DNA of 6,360 bases from Acidobacteriota bacterium (lineage in GTDB: Bacteria > Acidobacteriota > Terriglobia > Terriglobales > Acidobacteriaceae): positions 1-6,360 of the forward strand of contig JAKART010000145.1 of the NCBI GenBank assembly GCA_021819255.1, read 5' to 3'. Of this stretch, positions 1 to 5,504 are shown in pieces. Positions within the stretch are counted from its first letter, which is position 1; each line of letters starts with the position of its first letter. Position numbers and translations under genes: made by a program. The notes beneath the pieces are model-generated. The model had not been told where the DNA came from. It saw nothing but the letters and a program-made list of their open reading frames with translations, and did not search any database.

Positions 1-2
1 CC

Positions 3-125
3 GAGTGCATCGACTGCGGCGCCTGTGTCCCGGTCTGCCCGGTCTCCGCAATCTTCGGCAGCGACGATCTTCCCGAGAAGTGGGAGAGCTTCCGGGAGAA
101 GAACGCTGCCCACTACGGCCGTTAG
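3..125 (+). CDS. Ferredoxin, [4Fe-4S] type, C-terminal part (5' end outside window)
   Basis: This is the last 40 codons of a gene that starts before the window; the stop is TAG at 123-125. The fragment carries a complete cluster motif, ECIDCGACVPVCPVSAIF, that is C-x2-C-x2-C-x3-CP, the classic ligand set of a bacterial [4Fe-4S] ferredoxin. It ends in a short polar tail (DLPEKWESFREKNAAHYGR) like that of the small 7Fe/8Fe ferredoxins of the FdxA type, in which the second cluster motif sits near residues 35-55 and is followed by such a tail. Known role of the family: soluble cytoplasmic one-electron carrier. The first cluster and the N-terminus are not visible, so 7Fe versus 8Fe cannot be decided, and a ferredoxin domain at the end of a larger protein is possible. 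It is separated from recO by 350 bases and is probably a separate transcription unit. Confidence 0.88.
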   Translation, partial: ECIDCGACVPVCPVSAIFGSDDLPEKWESFREKNAAHYGR

Positions 126-203
126 TCCAGGTTCTCTAGGAGTGCAGTCATCTCCTGGCCAGCCGTCCGGAGTTGACGCAAAGGCAGGATAGACCCGCTT
201 GGC

Positions 204-221
204 AACGCTCCTCTGAGCGTT
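204..221. repeat. Small inverted repeat, 7-bp stem and 4-base loop
   Basis: AACGCTC at 204-210 and GAGCGTT at 215-221 are perfect reverse complements around the loop CTCT. There is no T-run on either side, so it is not a canonical intrinsic terminator. It lies 37 bases before the much longer hairpin at 258-303. Confidence 0.5.
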
Positions 222-257
222 AGGGCTCTCTTGGACGCCCGCCAAAGGATGGCTCCT

Positions 258-303
258 GAGCAAGGCAAAGCGCGCAGCATCTGCTGCGCGCTTTGCCTTG
301 CTC
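258..303. terminator. Long perfect hairpin, 22-bp arms; possible bidirectional terminator
   Basis: Bases 258-279 and 282-303 are perfect reverse complements with only TC between them; in RNA the tip would open to a 4-base loop. The core is GCGCGCAGCA/TGCTGCGCGC, flanked by AAA on the left and TTT on the right, so read from either strand the GC core is followed by short T stretches inside the outer stem. It lies 132 bases after the ferredoxin stop and 172 bases before recO. A terminator for the ferredoxin transcript is the simplest reading, but no continuous U-tract follows the stem. An intergenic repeat family or a structured RNA are the alternatives. The inverted repeat itself is certain; the terminator role is inferred. 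Confidence 0.5.
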
Positions 304-461
304 GGCATCGCGTGGCGTGCAAGGTTGATCCAACCGGATCCGGAGTCTCGCGAAGCCTGAATTGTGGCTGGAGCATGGCGGGCCGGTTCCGCGGTTTGGC
401 CCGGTAAAGGTGGAGTGGGTGCTTTGCAGAGGCGAAGCTCCCCTGGTCAGGCTCGATCCTC

Positions 462-467
462 TACACT
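462..467 (+). promoter_or_regulatory. Possible -10 element of a recO promoter with almost no leader
   Basis: TACACT matches the -10 consensus TATAAT at 4 of 6 positions, including the key T, A and final T. It ends eight bases before the ATG at 476. Transcription from it would begin about at the start codon, in line with the absence of any Shine-Dalgarno sequence before recO. No good -35 hexamer is visible at 15-18 bases upstream, so this is a weak call. Confidence 0.25.
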
Positions 468-475
468 CACTCTTG

Positions 476-1252
476 ATGTCTTCAGGGCGCCAAATCTCGC
501 ATGAAGGGGAGGCGATTGTTCTCCGCACCTGGCCCTTCCGGGAGGCTGACCTGGTGGTTTCGCTCTTTACCCGCAACCAGGGCAAGGTAAAGGGTGTCGC
601 GCGCCACGCTCTCAGCTCACGCAAGCGCTTTGGCGGAGCGCTGGAGCCGGCTACGCAGGTCCGCGCCTATTACATGGAGCGCCCCCATCAGGATCTGGTG
701 CAGCTCAATCAGTTCGAGATTCTCTGGTCGCCGCTCCGCCGGCCGATAAGCTCTGCGCGTCTGGCTGCGCTTCAATTGGTCACGGAGGTGTTGGAAGAGG
801 CGCTCCCGGAGCAGGCCCCGGAGGACAACATCTTTCGCCTGGCATTGACCACGATGAAGTCCATCCAGACAGAGCCTTTGCTGGGAGATGTGCGGCTGCC
901 GGTCACCTACTACTGCCTGTGGATGAACCGTCTGCTGGGCTGGATGCCGGAGCTGAAGAGATGCGCAGTGTGCGGTGCGGATCTGCGCAGCCAGGCTAGT
1001 TATTGGTGCGCGACCCGCGACGGCGTCACCTGCCATCACCATCGGCCTGCCAACGGGCGTGCTCTCGGCTTGGCATCTGCCGCTGGGGCCGAGTTGATTC
1101 TGCGCCATTCGTTGACCGATCTATTGCTGGAAGAGGCTCGACCCCTGATCTGCCCGGAGGAACTGCTGATCTTTGCCATCGCGACCTTGGAGCGCCACCT
1201 GGAGCGCCGTCTGCGCAGTGCTGCGGCATTGACCATGGCGGCGACGATTTAG
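476..1252 (+). CDS. recO: DNA repair protein RecO
   Basis: RecO acts in the RecF recombination pathway in the cytoplasm: it binds single-stranded DNA and SSB and, with RecR, helps load RecA. The 258-residue product fits the family's usual 240-250. An N-terminal OB-fold-like part (about residues 10-80: EAIVLRTWPFREADLVVSLFT, then GKVKGVARHA) is followed by an all-helical part. A zinc-finger-like segment is visible: C163-x2-C166 and, after G183, C186-HH-H189. Many RecO proteins have C-x2-C at the second half, so here H189 may replace the last cysteine; C178 is a further candidate ligand. I chose the ATG at 476. A TTG at 362 would add 38 residues that look unlike RecO, and a TTG at 473 just before the ATG cannot be excluded. 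There is no Shine-Dalgarno sequence. glyQ begins nine bases after the stop, and recO-glyQ-glyS is a known bacterial gene order. Confidence 0.92.
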   Translation: MSSGRQISHEGEAIVLRTWPFREADLVVSLFTRNQGKVKGVARHALSSRKRFGGALEPATQVRAYYMERPHQDLVQLNQFEILWSPLRRPISSARLAALQLVTEVLEEALPEQAPEDNIFRLALTTMKSIQTEPLLGDVRLPVTYYCLWMNRLLGWMPELKRCAVCGADLRSQASYWCATRDGVTCHHHRPANGRALGLASAAGAELILRHSLTDLLLEEARPLICPEELLIFAIATLERHLERRLRSAAALTMAATI

Positions 1253-1255
1253 AAT
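1229..1255 (+). promoter_or_regulatory. Candidate glyQ promoter for a leaderless transcript
   Basis: A -35-like TTGACC (1229-1234, 5 of 6 matches) and a -10-like TAGAAT (1250-1255, 5 of 6 matches) are separated by 15 bases, slightly shorter than the usual 16-18. The -10 ends six bases before the glyQ ATG, so the transcript would start at or next to the A of the ATG. The first three bases of the -10 are the recO stop codon TAG. No Shine-Dalgarno sequence precedes glyQ, which fits leaderless initiation. The same TAGAAT-N6-ATG layout precedes the minus-strand gene ending at 5367. The -35 and the -10 lie inside the end of recO, so read-through from recO could also reach glyQ. Confidence 0.5.
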
Positions 1256-1261
1256 CATTCC

Positions 1262-2281
1262 ATGCCCTCGGTTGTTGCGAACCATCCCCTTACTTTTCAG
1301 GAGTTGCTCTTTAGCTTGCAGCGCTTCTGGTCCGAGCATGGCTGCGTCTTGCAGCAGCCCTATGATCTGGAGGTCGGCGCCGGCACCATGTCGCCGGACA
1401 CCTTTCTGCGCGTGTTGGGGCCGGAGCCCATCCATATCGCCTACGCTCAGCCCTCCCGCCGCCCCGCCGATGGCCGCTATGGCGAAAACCCCAACCGGCT
1501 GTTCCGGCATACGCAATTGCAGGTGATCCTGAAGCCGCCACCGGAGAACGTGCAGGAGCTCTACCTGCAATCGCTGGAGGCGATCGGCATCGACCTTGCC
1601 CGACACGACATCAAGTTCGAAGAGGATAACTGGGAGTGGCCGGTGGGAGGCGCCTGGGGCGTTGGCTGGCAGGTGATGCTGGATGGCCAGGAGATCACCC
1701 AGTTCACTTACTTTCAGCAGTGCGGCGGCATGGACCTGGATCCTATCTCCGGCGAGATTACCTATGGGCTGGAACGCATCGCCCAGTTCCTGCAGGATCT
1801 GGACAGCATCTACGATATCGTCTGGCTGCGAGACCCGGTGAACGGCCGCGAACTCACCTATGGCCAGGTGCGTTTGCACGAGGAGCAGCAGTTCTCTGCC
1901 TACAGCTTTGACTATGCGGACATCCCCAGTCTGTGGCAACACCTGGACCTTTACGAGGCGGAGTGCAAGGCGCTGCTGGAGCGTGCCGGGACCACTCTGG
2001 ATGAGAAGAGACTGGCCGCCGGCGCGAACTCCCGGTCGGATCGCCTGGCGGTTCTGCGCTTTCCCACCCTGGGCGCCTACGAGCTGGCGCTCAAGTGCTC
2101 GCATGCCTTCAATCTTCTCGATGCCCGCGGCGCCGTCTCGGTGACAGAGCGGGTCGGGGTGATGGCCCGGATTCGCAACCTGATCGTCGGGGTAGCCCGG
2201 ATCTACGCCGAGCAACAGCGTCTGAACCGGGTGTTTGAGACTCCAACCGCCGCGCAGCCCGCGGCCCAGCCCGCTCGATGA
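1262..2281 (+). CDS. glyQ: Glycine--tRNA ligase alpha subunit
   Basis: This is the catalytic (class II aminoacyl-tRNA synthetase fold) subunit of the alpha2beta2 glycyl-tRNA synthetase, which activates glycine with ATP and charges tRNA-Gly together with GlyS. Family landmarks in order: [13 protein letters not shown] (11-23), [16 protein letters not shown] (27-42), [17 protein letters not shown] (52-68), [10 protein letters not shown] (70-79), EDNWEWP (121-127), [23 protein letters not shown] (131-153), [11 protein letters not shown] (164-174) and the helix [18 protein letters not shown] (281-298). At 339 residues it is longer than the roughly 300 of E. coli GlyQ. About 23 extra residues lie at 241-270 (including [11 protein letters not shown]), and an Ala/Pro/Gln tail ends the protein (328-339). 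The start matches the family N-terminus. There is no Shine-Dalgarno sequence; see the promoter at 1229-1255. glyS follows after 133 bases. Confidence 0.97.
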   Translation: MPSVVANHPLTFQELLFSLQRFWSEHGCVLQQPYDLEVGAGTMSPDTFLRVLGPEPIHIAYAQPSRRPADGRYGENPNRLFRHTQLQVILKPPPENVQELYLQSLEAIGIDLARHDIKFEEDNWEWPVGGAWGVGWQVMLDGQEITQFTYFQQCGGMDLDPISGEITYGLERIAQFLQDLDSIYDIVWLRDPVNGRELTYGQVRLHEEQQFSAYSFDYADIPSLWQHLDLYEAECKALLERAGTTLDEKRLAAGANSRSDRLAVLRFPTLGAYELALKCSHAFNLLDARGAVSVTERVGVMARIRNLIVGVARIYAEQQRLNRVFETPTAAQPAAQPAR

Positions 2282-2414
2282 TACGCCGGGGCATGGAGCC
2301 CGGCGCGAGCGATCAAGCGCCGTGGCTCGGGGTGATTCCGTAACGCCCGCCGTGCCATCGGTTGTAGCCCGAGCATGAGACGCGCCCAACTTTTACCTAG
2401 ACCTCAGGAAACCG
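2282..2414. other. glyQ-glyS spacer with two inverted repeats
   Basis: The 133-base spacer is unusually long for two subunits of one enzyme. It holds a 7-bp dyad CGCCGGG/CCCGGCG (2284-2290/2299-2305, 8-base loop) just after the glyQ stop, and a longer-range dyad GCTCGGG/CCCGAGC (2325-2331/2368-2374). A short T-run (TTTT, 2391-2394) lies beyond the second dyad but too far away for a canonical terminator. No recognisable promoter pair, T-box or glycine-riboswitch motif was found, and no small gene. It may tune the GlyQ:GlyS ratio through partial termination, RNA structure or processing; that is inference only. Confidence 0.4.
2406..2411 (+). promoter_or_regulatory. Ribosome binding site of glyS
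   Basis: AGGAAA contains the Shine-Dalgarno core AGGA (2406-2409), five bases before the ATG at 2415. It supports that start and contrasts with glyQ and recO, which have no such site. The lptC-like gene at 5505 has the same AGGAAA at the same distance. Confidence 0.75.
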
Positions 2415-4532
2415 ATGCCAGACCTTTTATTCGAGATTGGATTAGAAGAAGTTCCCGCCCGCATGATCGCCTCCGCCCAGGCTGAGTTGCTCAGGCGCAC
2501 CCTGGCTCTCTTGGCTCGCGAGCATTTGCTGGGTGGGAGCGACGCGGAGGCTCCGGCTCCTGACCCCACGGGGCGGTCTTACTCAACGCCCCGCCGTCTG
2601 GCCGTGCTGGTCCAGGATGTTCTGGCGCAGCAGCCGGATTTCACCGAGGAGATCACCGGCCCCGCGGTCCATATCGCCTTCAAGGATGGCAAGCCCACGG
2701 CGGCGGCCGAGGCCTTCGCTCGCAAATCCGGAGTTCCGGTTGCGGGTCTGAAGACCATCACGACCCCCAAGGGCGAGTATCTGACGGCGGCAATCACCCG
2801 TAAGGGACGCAGCGCGGCGGAGGTTCTGGCCGTCGAGCTGCCCCGCGAGATCGCCGCTCTTTATTGGGCCAAGAACATGTACTGGCGGCCGGGTAAGCCC
2901 GAGCGCTTTGTCCGTCCCGTGCTGTGGCTGGTCTGTTTGCTGGGCGAAGAGATTGTTCCGGTGGAATTTGCCGGTCGTCGCGCCGGCCGGGTCACTTACG
3001 GCCACCGCGTCTTGCACGGGGAGGCTCCCGTGGTGATTGGTGCGCCGGCTACTTATGTCTCGCAGATGGAGTCGGCCTTTGTCTTTGTGGATGTCGAGGT
3101 GCGGCGGCAGAGGATTCGCAAGGGCCTGGACCGGGCAACGCGGGCGATTCCGGTCATTGGGGGCGCTCGTTGGCGCGAGGATGAGGCTTTGGTGGACGCG
3201 GTGACCCACCTCTGCGAGTGGCCGGAAGTGCTTACGGGAAACTTCGAGCCCGCCTACCTCTCCCTTCCGGAGGAGGTTCTGGTGACCGTCATGCGCGATC
3301 ATCAGAAGTACTTTGCCATCGAAGGCGGAGACGGCAAGCTGGCTGCGCACTTCCTGGCGGTGACCAATATCGCGCTGACGGAGGAGAATGCTCCGATCAT
3401 CCGCCAGGGCAACGAGCGGGTGCTGCGGGCGAGGTTCAACGACGCGCGGTTCTTCTGGGAGTTCGACCAGCGCACTCCGCTTGCGGATCGAGTCGCTCTG
3501 CTGGCAAATGTGACGTTTCAGAAGGATCTGGGCAGCTATGCCAGGAAGTCCGAGCGCGTGCGGGCACTGGCAGCGGCGCTGATCGAGGTGGCTAAAGTCG
3601 GCGCTCCGGCGCTGGATGCCGAGGCCGTCGATGAGGCTGCGCTGCTGGCCAAGACCGATCTGACCACCGAGCTGGTGAAGGAGTTCACCGAGCTGCAGGG
3701 CATCATCGGCGGCCTTTATGCAGCTTCGCAGGGGCTGAGCTCCACTGTAGCCCATGCGATCTACGACCAGTACCTGCCAGCCTCGGCGGGTGACGCCATT
3801 CCGCGCTCCGCGGAGGGTTGCATCCTTGGCCTGGCGGATCGCATGGACACCATCGCCAACATGTTCGCGCTCGGCATGGAGCCGAGCGGTTCCAAGGACC
3901 CCTTTGCTCTGCGCCGGGCGGGCAACGCCGTGGTGAGGATCCTGGCGGAGGCCAACCTTGGGCTGAGCCTCAAGGATCTTCTGACGGCTTCGGCTCCCGG
4001 GGAAGAACTGCGCGCTCGCCTGCGGGCATTCTTCATGGAGCGCATCGAGTTCTACCTGCGCGAGGTGCGCGGCCAGGCCTACGATGTGGTGCAAGCGGTG
4101 ATGGCACCAGGAGTGGGCGATCTGCGCGACCTTTGCGCCCGTTCCCAGGCGGTGAGCGAGGCTCGCGGCAGCGAGGACTTTCTGGCCGTGAGCGCCGCGT
4201 TCAAGCGGATGAAGAACATCCTGGCGCAGGCGGAGTTCACGCCTTCGGGCGGCACGATTCTCGCCTTCCCCAAGGGCGCGCCCGAGGGCGACCTGCAGAT
4301 CAAGTATGGAGAGGTGTTGAGCATCGTTGGCCGATGCCGCGAATCCCAGGACTATCGCAAGGCGCTGGAGGCGATCGCCACGATTCGTCCCCAGGTCGAC
4401 GCGTTCTTCGACAAGGTGATGGTGATGGACCCCGATCCTGAGATCCGTAAACAGCGCCTGTTACTGCTTACGTTGATCGTCCATGGTTTCAGCTCGATCG
4501 CCGACTTCTCCAAGATTGTCACGGCAGGCTGA
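2415..4532 (+). CDS. glyS: Glycine--tRNA ligase beta subunit
   Basis: GlyS is the tRNA-binding subunit of the bacterial two-subunit glycyl-tRNA synthetase and works in the cytoplasm with GlyQ. The 705-residue length is close to the 689 of E. coli GlyS. Landmarks: N-terminal LLFEIGLEEVPARM (4-17), STPRRLAVLV (57-66), a long core with YWAKNMYWRPGKPERFVRPVLWLVCL (150-175), TYGHR (194-198), SLPEEVLVTVMRDHQKYFAI (283-302), GNERVLRARFNDARFFWEFD (332-351), the helical part KTDLTTELVKEFTELQGIIGGLYA (413-436), ADRMDTIANMF (474-484) and SKDPFALRRAGNAVVRIL (493-510). The last 110 or so residues (FKRMKNIL at 596-603, then MVMDPDPEIRKQRLLLL) fit the DALR-like anticodon-binding domain. Reading is continuous without frameshift or premature stop. 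The start is fixed by the Shine-Dalgarno sequence and the family N-terminus. A convergent gene follows. Confidence 0.97.
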   Translation: MPDLLFEIGLEEVPARMIASAQAELLRRTLALLAREHLLGGSDAEAPAPDPTGRSYSTPRRLAVLVQDVLAQQPDFTEEITGPAVHIAFKDGKPTAAAEAFARKSGVPVAGLKTITTPKGEYLTAAITRKGRSAAEVLAVELPREIAALYWAKNMYWRPGKPERFVRPVLWLVCLLGEEIVPVEFAGRRAGRVTYGHRVLHGEAPVVIGAPATYVSQMESAFVFVDVEVRRQRIRKGLDRATRAIPVIGGARWREDEALVDAVTHLCEWPEVLTGNFEPAYLSLPEEVLVTVMRDHQKYFAIEGGDGKLAAHFLAVTNIALTEENAPIIRQGNERVLRARFNDARFFWEFDQRTPLADRVALLANVTFQKDLGSYARKSERVRALAAALIEVAKVGAPALDAEAVDEAALLAKTDLTTELVKEFTELQGIIGGLYAASQGLSSTVAHAIYDQYLPASAGDAIPRSAEGCILGLADRMDTIANMFALGMEPSGSKDPFALRRAGNAVVRILAEANLGLSLKDLLTASAPGEELRARLRAFFMERIEFYLREVRGQAYDVVQAVMAPGVGDLRDLCARSQAVSEARGSEDFLAVSAAFKRMKNILAQAEFTPSGGTILAFPKGAPEGDLQIKYGEVLSIVGRCRESQDYRKALEAIATIRPQVDAFFDKVMVMDPDPEIRKQRLLLLTLIVHGFSSIADFSKIVTAG

Positions 4533-4534
4533 CA

Positions 4535-4564
4535 GGTCTTCCGGCTCAATAGACCCTTGGTTTT
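4535..4564 (+). terminator. Weak terminator-like hairpin after glyS
   Basis: GGTCT (4535-4539) and AGACC (4551-4555) form a 5-bp stem around an 11-base loop, starting two bases after the glyS stop and followed by CTTGGTTTT. Position and T-rich trailer suit an intrinsic terminator, but the stem is short and the T-run is interrupted by GG. Confidence 0.35.
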
Positions 4565-4601
4565 GGTAGTCTTCTGCTTGCGCCGGACGGGTAGAGCGCC
4601 T

Positions 4602-4647
4602 TGCCGGCATGTGTAGGCCGGTTCACTGCCAATCCTGGTGGCCGGCA
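4602..4647. terminator. GC-rich dyad in the convergent gap, alternative pairings
   Basis: TGCCGGC (4602-4608) and GCCGGCA (4641-4647) are perfect reverse complements. A third partner, GCCGG at 4617-4621, can also pair with CCGGC at 4604-4608, and an inner weak stem CTGCCA/TGGTGG (4626-4631/4636-4641, with G-T pairs) caps the loop. It sits 70 bases after glyS and 28 bases beyond the end of the minus-strand gene, where a bidirectional terminator is expected. No T-run follows on either strand, so the role is inferred from place and shape only. Confidence 0.35.
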
Positions 4648-4674
4648 CAACGCGATGGAGCGAAGGGATGGTCG

Positions 4675-5367
4675 TCAGTTCAGCCGCTGCAGCCGAGCGA
4701 CCAGCTTTTCGGCCAGCGGTTCGCCGCTCTCGGTCCACAGCAGACGGCTGGAGATGCCGCAGTGCTTCTCCACGCTCAGGGTAAACGCGAGCAGCTTCTC
4801 CACGTTCTGCCGGATACGCTCCGCCGCGTCCTGGCCCAGGGATTGGTCCTCCAGGGTCCAGGCGGTGTCCAGCCCAAAGTCCACCCGGATATGGCCGTTC
4901 TGGTCATAGCTGGCGGCGTCGAACTCGGGTCCGAAGCCGGTGAACTTCACCCGCACCGGCTCCAGCCGCCAAGTAGCGTTCAGGCCGCCGGACGGCATCC
5001 ATAGCATCCAGCACATCTCCAACTCGAAGGCCATGTCCTCATGGAGTTGCGCTGTGGCTTCGGCAACGGCGTTTTCAATGATGGAACCCTCGGTATCAGC
5101 GGACGGCTGCGCGCGCTCATCATTGACGTAGATGCGTTGGAAGGTAGGCGACTCAGTCCAATCGATCGGATAGGCGCTGGCAGCCAGGACGCGCCCCAAC
5201 GGAGCTGGTGCGGAGTTCTCGCCGGAAGCGGGCTGGTCTTGCCTGGCGGCGGCTTGATCCGCCTTGGCGATCCGAGCGAACTGTCGCAGGAGTCCGATGA
5301 GCGCAGCGGGCAGGGCCTCAAGACGAAAGTTCGGATACCACAGACTGAGGTAGAGCTGATCGGCCAT
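4675..5367 (-). CDS. Uncharacterised conserved-looking cytoplasmic protein
   Basis: I do not recognise a named family. The 230-residue product has no signal peptide or membrane segment. An N-terminal block MADQLYLSLWYPNFRLEALP (1-20) leads into a helix and a low-complexity, probably disordered Ala/Gln/Pro/Ser stretch (about 36-57). The rest looks like an ordered domain: LHEDMAFELEMCWMLW (108-123), then VRVKFTGFGPEFD (138-150), SYDQNGHIRVDFGLDT (153-168) and a C-terminal helical block with VEKHCGISSRLLWTESGEP (199-217). Balanced composition, the long clean frame, its convergent/divergent placement between real genes and a promoter-like element at its start argue that it is real. The style recalls hypothetical proteins of Acidobacteriota, an impression I cannot verify here. 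There is no Shine-Dalgarno sequence; TAGAAT lies six bases before the ATG. No function can be assigned. Confidence 0.82.
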   Translation of the reverse strand: MADQLYLSLWYPNFRLEALPAALIGLLRQFARIAKADQAAARQDQPASGENSAPAPLGRVLAASAYPIDWTESPTFQRIYVNDERAQPSADTEGSIIENAVAEATAQLHEDMAFELEMCWMLWMPSGGLNATWRLEPVRVKFTGFGPEFDAASYDQNGHIRVDFGLDTAWTLEDQSLGQDAAERIRQNVEKLLAFTLSVEKHCGISSRLLWTESGEPLAEKLVARLQRLN

Positions 5368-5373
5368 AGCTTG

Positions 5374-5379
5374 ATTCTA
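5374..5379 (-). promoter_or_regulatory. -10-like TAGAAT six bases before the minus-strand gene
   Basis: Read on the minus strand, TAGAAT (5 of 6 matches to TATAAT) is followed by CAAGCT and then the ATG at 5367-5365. Transcription would begin at or next to the start codon. The hexamer and the six-base gap are identical to those before glyQ. No strong -35 is seen: the sequence 15 bases upstream reads TTCCAA (3 of 6). Confidence 0.45.
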
Positions 5380-5406
5380 GCGGCCCGCGGCGGCTTGGAA
5401 TCCAGT

Positions 5407-5419
5407 TCGTCTGAGACGA
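5407..5419. promoter_or_regulatory. Short palindrome in the divergent gap, possible operator
   Basis: TCGTCT-G-AGACGA is a perfect 6-bp dyad around one central base. It lies between two divergently transcribed genes, about 28 bases beyond the -10-like TAGAAT of the minus-strand gene and 85 bases before the lptC-like start. The position would suit a regulator binding site, but a dyad this short can occur by chance and no known operator is recognised. Confidence 0.2.
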
Positions 5420-5495
5420 CGGCCTGAGTTTGAGAGCAGGGAAACACAAGGAAGGCTGCAACGGAGGCGCGCGTCGGTCAATGAGAAGATAGGAC

Positions 5496-5501
5496 AGGAA
5501 A
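5496..5501 (+). promoter_or_regulatory. Ribosome binding site of the lptC-like gene
   Basis: AGGAAA with AGGA at 5496-5499 lies five bases before the ATG at 5505, the same motif and spacing as before glyS. It decides the start: the ATG at 5481 runs into a stop after three codons (ATG AGA AGA TAG). Confidence 0.75.
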
Positions 5502-5504
5502 GCC

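Larger units (their letters stand above)
126..475. other. 350-base gap between ferredoxin gene and recO, rich in inverted repeats
   Basis: I see no convincing gene here. Reading frames exist on both strands but they are arginine- and serine-rich, match nothing I recognise and cross other features. The stretch is dense in small dyads: CCAGG/CCTGG at 127-131/154-158, a 7-bp stem at 204-221, the long hairpin at 258-303, GGTTG/CAACC at 323-335 and the perfect 10-bp palindrome CCGGATCCGG at 334-343. No tRNA-like T-arm or A-box arrangement could be fitted. The region most likely holds the ferredoxin gene's terminator and the recO promoter; a small structured RNA is possible but unsupported by homology. 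Confidence 0.5.

Noticed and set aside
323..343. T-arm-like GGTTGATCC suggesting a tRNA
   Set aside because: No acceptor, D-arm or anticodon arm could be fitted around it. The segment is explained by a short GGTTG/CAACC dyad and the palindrome CCGGATCCGG.
122..376. 84-codon open frame on the minus strand covering much of the ferredoxin-recO gap
   Set aside because: It crosses the long hairpin, overlaps the ferredoxin stop, and its Arg/Leu/Ser-rich product resembles nothing known. Codon pattern gives no support.
362..475. Upstream TTG start extending recO by 38 residues
   Set aside because: The added residues do not resemble a RecO N-terminus, and no ribosome binding site precedes the TTG. 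The ATG at 476 gives a normal family length.
1121..2389. 422-codon open frame on the minus strand, antisense to recO and glyQ
   Set aside because: It spans two real genes on the other strand, and its composition is that of a back-frame.
2282..2414. Glycine riboswitch or T-box upstream of glyS
   Set aside because: None of the conserved core motifs of either class could be found, and T-boxes are mainly a Gram-positive device. Only simple dyads are present.
2583..4094. 503-codon open frame on the minus strand, antisense to glyS
   Set aside because: It is a shadow of glyS caused by high GC and codon bias. Its translation has no recognisable domain and glyS is unambiguous in this stretch.
5368..5504. 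Sigma-70 promoter for the lptC-like gene (TTGAGA at 5430-5435)
   Set aside because: No acceptable -10 hexamer lies 15-19 bases downstream of it, so a promoter cannot be supported.
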